Origin: CAZNRY01 sp964575675
Lineage (GTDB): Bacteria; Eisenbacteria; RBG-16-71-46; CAIMUX01; VGJL01
Assembly (NCBI GenBank): GCA_964575675.1
Contig: CAZNRY010000097.1
Coordinates: forward strand, 1 to 15,683
Length of the DNA stretch: 15,683 nt
Direction: 5' to 3'
This document shows positions 14,348 to 15,683 of the stretch, in pieces. Position 1 is the first letter of the stretch; the number at the start of each line of letters is the position of its first letter. A program made the translations under genes and the position numbers. The notes beneath the pieces are model-generated. The model saw only the letters and a program-made list of their open reading frames with translations. It did no database searches and was not told where the DNA came from.

Positions 14348-15194
14348 CCGCCGCCCCTAGAATCTCCAGCACGGCGAGCAGATCCTCTTCCCGGCAATAA
14401 TCCGCTCCGCCCAATAGCACCTGGTCGCGGAAGACCGCCAGGTCCTCCGCGAGCAACCCGCCCGGGGATGCTTCGTTCGGCCAGTCAAGCGCGCCCTTCT
14501 CGCAGCGCGCCTCGAGGTGTCTTGAGCGGGGGAGACCCGGGGCGCGTCTTTCGGTGAAGCGGATCCGGCCGCCGCGGTCGAATGCGAGCTCCCCCTCGAA
14601 AAGCGCGCCGTCCGCGTCCGCATGCCACCGGACAGAGTCAGCCCGCGCGGGGCCGAAGAGGTCCCAGAGCTGCATCATCCGCGACTCGACCTGGATCGGA
14701 AAGGGACCGGACCGTCGTGGATCCGCCTCCGCGGCCGACCAGCCGCCCGTGAAGGTAAACGATCCCGCGATCAACCCTCCCAGATCGCCGAGGAGCCTGC
14801 GCGCCTCCCGGTGCGCCCCCGTGAGAAGGGCGATCTGCTCGACGTGGAGGATTCTCTGCCGCGCACGGGCGAGATCGAACAATTCGCGAGCCGCCGTTGC
14901 CGTGAGCGCGAGGGGGTAGTCGCAGAGGACGTGCTTGCCCTGATCGAGCGCCGCGCGCACCGACCGCTCGTGGTCCGTATTCTCCGTCGAGATCGCGAGG
15001 GCGTCGATGTCGGGCCGCCCAAGGGCCTGCTCGAGGCGGATCGCTCCGGGAAGCGGTCGCCGCGAGACGATTCCTGCGACCTCGACGCCGGGCATGCTCC
15101 GGGCGGCGTCCAACCGAGCGTTTCCCGCGACGCCGAACCCCACGATCGCGAGTCGCAGCGGCTTGTCGGCGCGTCCGGCCACCTCCGCGGCCAC
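14340..15194 (-). CDS. Gfo/Idh/MocA-fold oxidoreductase resembling biliverdin reductase
   Basis: A 284-residue protein from GTG 15194 (alternative GTG 15182). It begins with a Rossmann fold, LRLAIVGFGVAG (glycines 19, 21, 24), for NAD(P). It continues DALAISTENTDHERSVRAAL, then KHVLCDYPLALT. In sugar-type Gfo/Idh/MocA enzymes this last site reads EKP with a catalytic Lys; here it is DYP (Y93), as in biliverdin reductases (human BVR-A has EYP with Tyr97). Further recalled parallels to BVR are ILHVEQIALL, GSFTFTGG, WDLFG, APGLPRSRHL and a C-terminal helix after a KGALDWPN strand. The likely role is NAD(P)H-dependent reduction of a tetrapyrrole or another cyclic substrate; no haem oxygenase is in view. 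The start lies two bases after the acyl-CoA dehydrogenase stop, so the two are co-transcribed. The fold is sure; the substrate is inference. Confidence 0.82.
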   Translation of the reverse strand: MAAEVAGRADKPLRLAIVGFGVAGNARLDAARSMPGVEVAGIVSRRPLPGAIRLEQALGRPDIDALAISTENTDHERSVRAALDQGKHVLCDYPLALTATAARELFDLARARQRILHVEQIALLTGAHREARRLLGDLGGLIAGSFTFTGGWSAAEADPRRSGPFPIQVESRMMQLWDLFGPARADSVRWHADADGALFEGELAFDRGGRIRFTERRAPGLPRSRHLEARCEKGALDWPNEASPGGLLAEDLAVFRDQVLLGGADYCREEDLLAVLEILGAAGG

Positions 15195-15196
15195 AA

Positions 15197-15683
15197 CTAC
15201 ACGCTCGCCCCAAACTCCTTGATCATCGCGCGGCTGATCACGAGGCGCTGGATCTGGTTCGTCCCCTCGTAGATCTGGGTGATCTTGGCGTCGCGCATAT
15301 ATTTCTCGATCGGGAAGTCCTTCATGTAGCCATTTCCGCCGAAGATCTGGACTGCATCGGTCGTGACCTTCATCGCCGTGTCGGTCGCGAAGACCTTGCA
15401 CATCGCCGAGATCTTCGAGATGTTCTACACCCCCGCATCGACGGCCTGGGCCGCCGTGTAGACGAGCGCGCGCGCCGCCTCGACCTGCGTCCCCATGTCG
15501 GCGATCATCCACTGGATCCCCTGGAAGCCGAGGATCGAGCTATCGAACTGCCGCCGCTTGGACGCCGCGTCGACGGCAAGCTCGAGCGCCCCCTGGGCGA
15601 GCCCGACCGCCTGCCCGGCTACGCCGGGGCGGGCGCGATCGAGGGTTTCCATGGCCGCCCGGAACCCGCGCCCTTCCTCGCCG
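15197..15683 (-). pseudogene. Acyl-CoA dehydrogenase, C-terminal part, interrupted by an in-frame amber codon and truncated at the window edge
   Basis: The minus strand encodes the C-terminal ~160 residues of an acyl-CoA dehydrogenase, an FAD enzyme that desaturates acyl-CoAs and donates electrons to ETF. The first visible part reads GEEGRGF then METLDRARPGVAGQAVG and RQFDSSILGFQGIQWMIADM, the helical C-terminal domain. After DAGV comes TAG (15425-15427). The same frame then resumes NISKISAMCKVFATDTAM, QIFGGNGYMKDFP and IYEGTNQIQR, which carries the usual catalytic Glu, and ends at 15197. Both halves are well conserved and in one frame, so the gene is broken by one codon, probably AAG to TAG. 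Causes could be a real nonsense mutation, strain variation in a mixed assembly or a sequencing error. The internal ATG at 15403 lacks a good Shine-Dalgarno. The biliverdin-reductase-like gene follows two bases downstream. Confidence 0.88.

Noticed and set aside
15425..15427. Pyrrolysine or other recoding of TAG
   Set aside because: Several intact genes here end in TAG, acyl-CoA dehydrogenases are not known pyrrolysine proteins, and no recoding gene is visible.
1..15683. CRISPR array, tRNA or rRNA gene, insertion sequence, long tandem repeats
   Set aside because: None seen by eye on either strand; intergenic gaps are all under 300 bp and contain only the sites listed.

Overview
The window is 15.7 kb of GC-rich, gene-dense bacterial DNA. 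The organism looks like a diderm (Gram-negative-type) respiring bacterium: there are Sec signal peptides, a lipobox, a periplasmic multihaem cytochrome c and an ETF:quinone oxidoreductase. No rRNA, tRNA, transposase or phage gene is present, so the phylum cannot be fixed. The mix (S9 peptidase, large hybrid kinase, HAO-type octahaem cytochrome, high GC) resembles uncultured deep lineages such as Eisenbacteria or Acidobacteria-like groups, but that is only an impression. Nothing suggests a mobile island.

Layout. Positions 1-501 (minus): the first 167 residues of a secreted S9-family peptidase, cut by the window edge. Positions 689-2623 (plus): dxs, first enzyme of the non-mevalonate isoprenoid pathway, behind a TTGACA-type promoter so close to the ATG that the mRNA may be leaderless. 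Positions 2709-5954 (plus): a 1081-residue soluble hybrid histidine kinase (REC-PAS-PAS-HisKA-HATPase, two degenerate receiver-like modules, REC), with a TTG start and a Shine-Dalgarno sequence that can fold into a hairpin. Positions 6230-12131 (plus): a probable six-gene operon, pepA - trxB - redoxin - LON-domain protein - ETF-QO - def, with short spacers or a 4-base overlap, led by a second TTGACA promoter and a hairpin-rich leader of about 160 nt. Positions 12339-13607 (plus): a secreted octahaem cytochrome c of the hydroxylamine oxidoreductase family, preceded by a CRP/FNR-type palindrome and followed by a strong hairpin. Positions 13785-14315 (plus): a small lipoprotein of unknown function. 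Positions 14340-15683 (minus): a Gfo/Idh/MocA-fold protein resembling biliverdin reductase, directly downstream of an acyl-CoA dehydrogenase that carries an in-frame amber codon and is cut by the window edge.

How the genes fit together. The long operon joins protein turnover and maturation (leucyl aminopeptidase, peptide deformylase, a LON substrate-binding domain) with thiol redox (thioredoxin reductase, redoxin) and electron entry to the quinone pool (ETF-QO). The acyl-CoA dehydrogenase is the kind of flavoprotein that feeds ETF and then ETF-QO. The octahaem cytochrome implies periplasmic nitrogen-oxide or hydroxylamine chemistry. No single clearly undescribed system is evident. The points most worth a second look are the octahaem cytochrome with its possible regulator site, the biliverdin-reductase-like protein, the amber-interrupted dehydrogenase, the leaderless dxs and the kinase's extra receiver-like modules.
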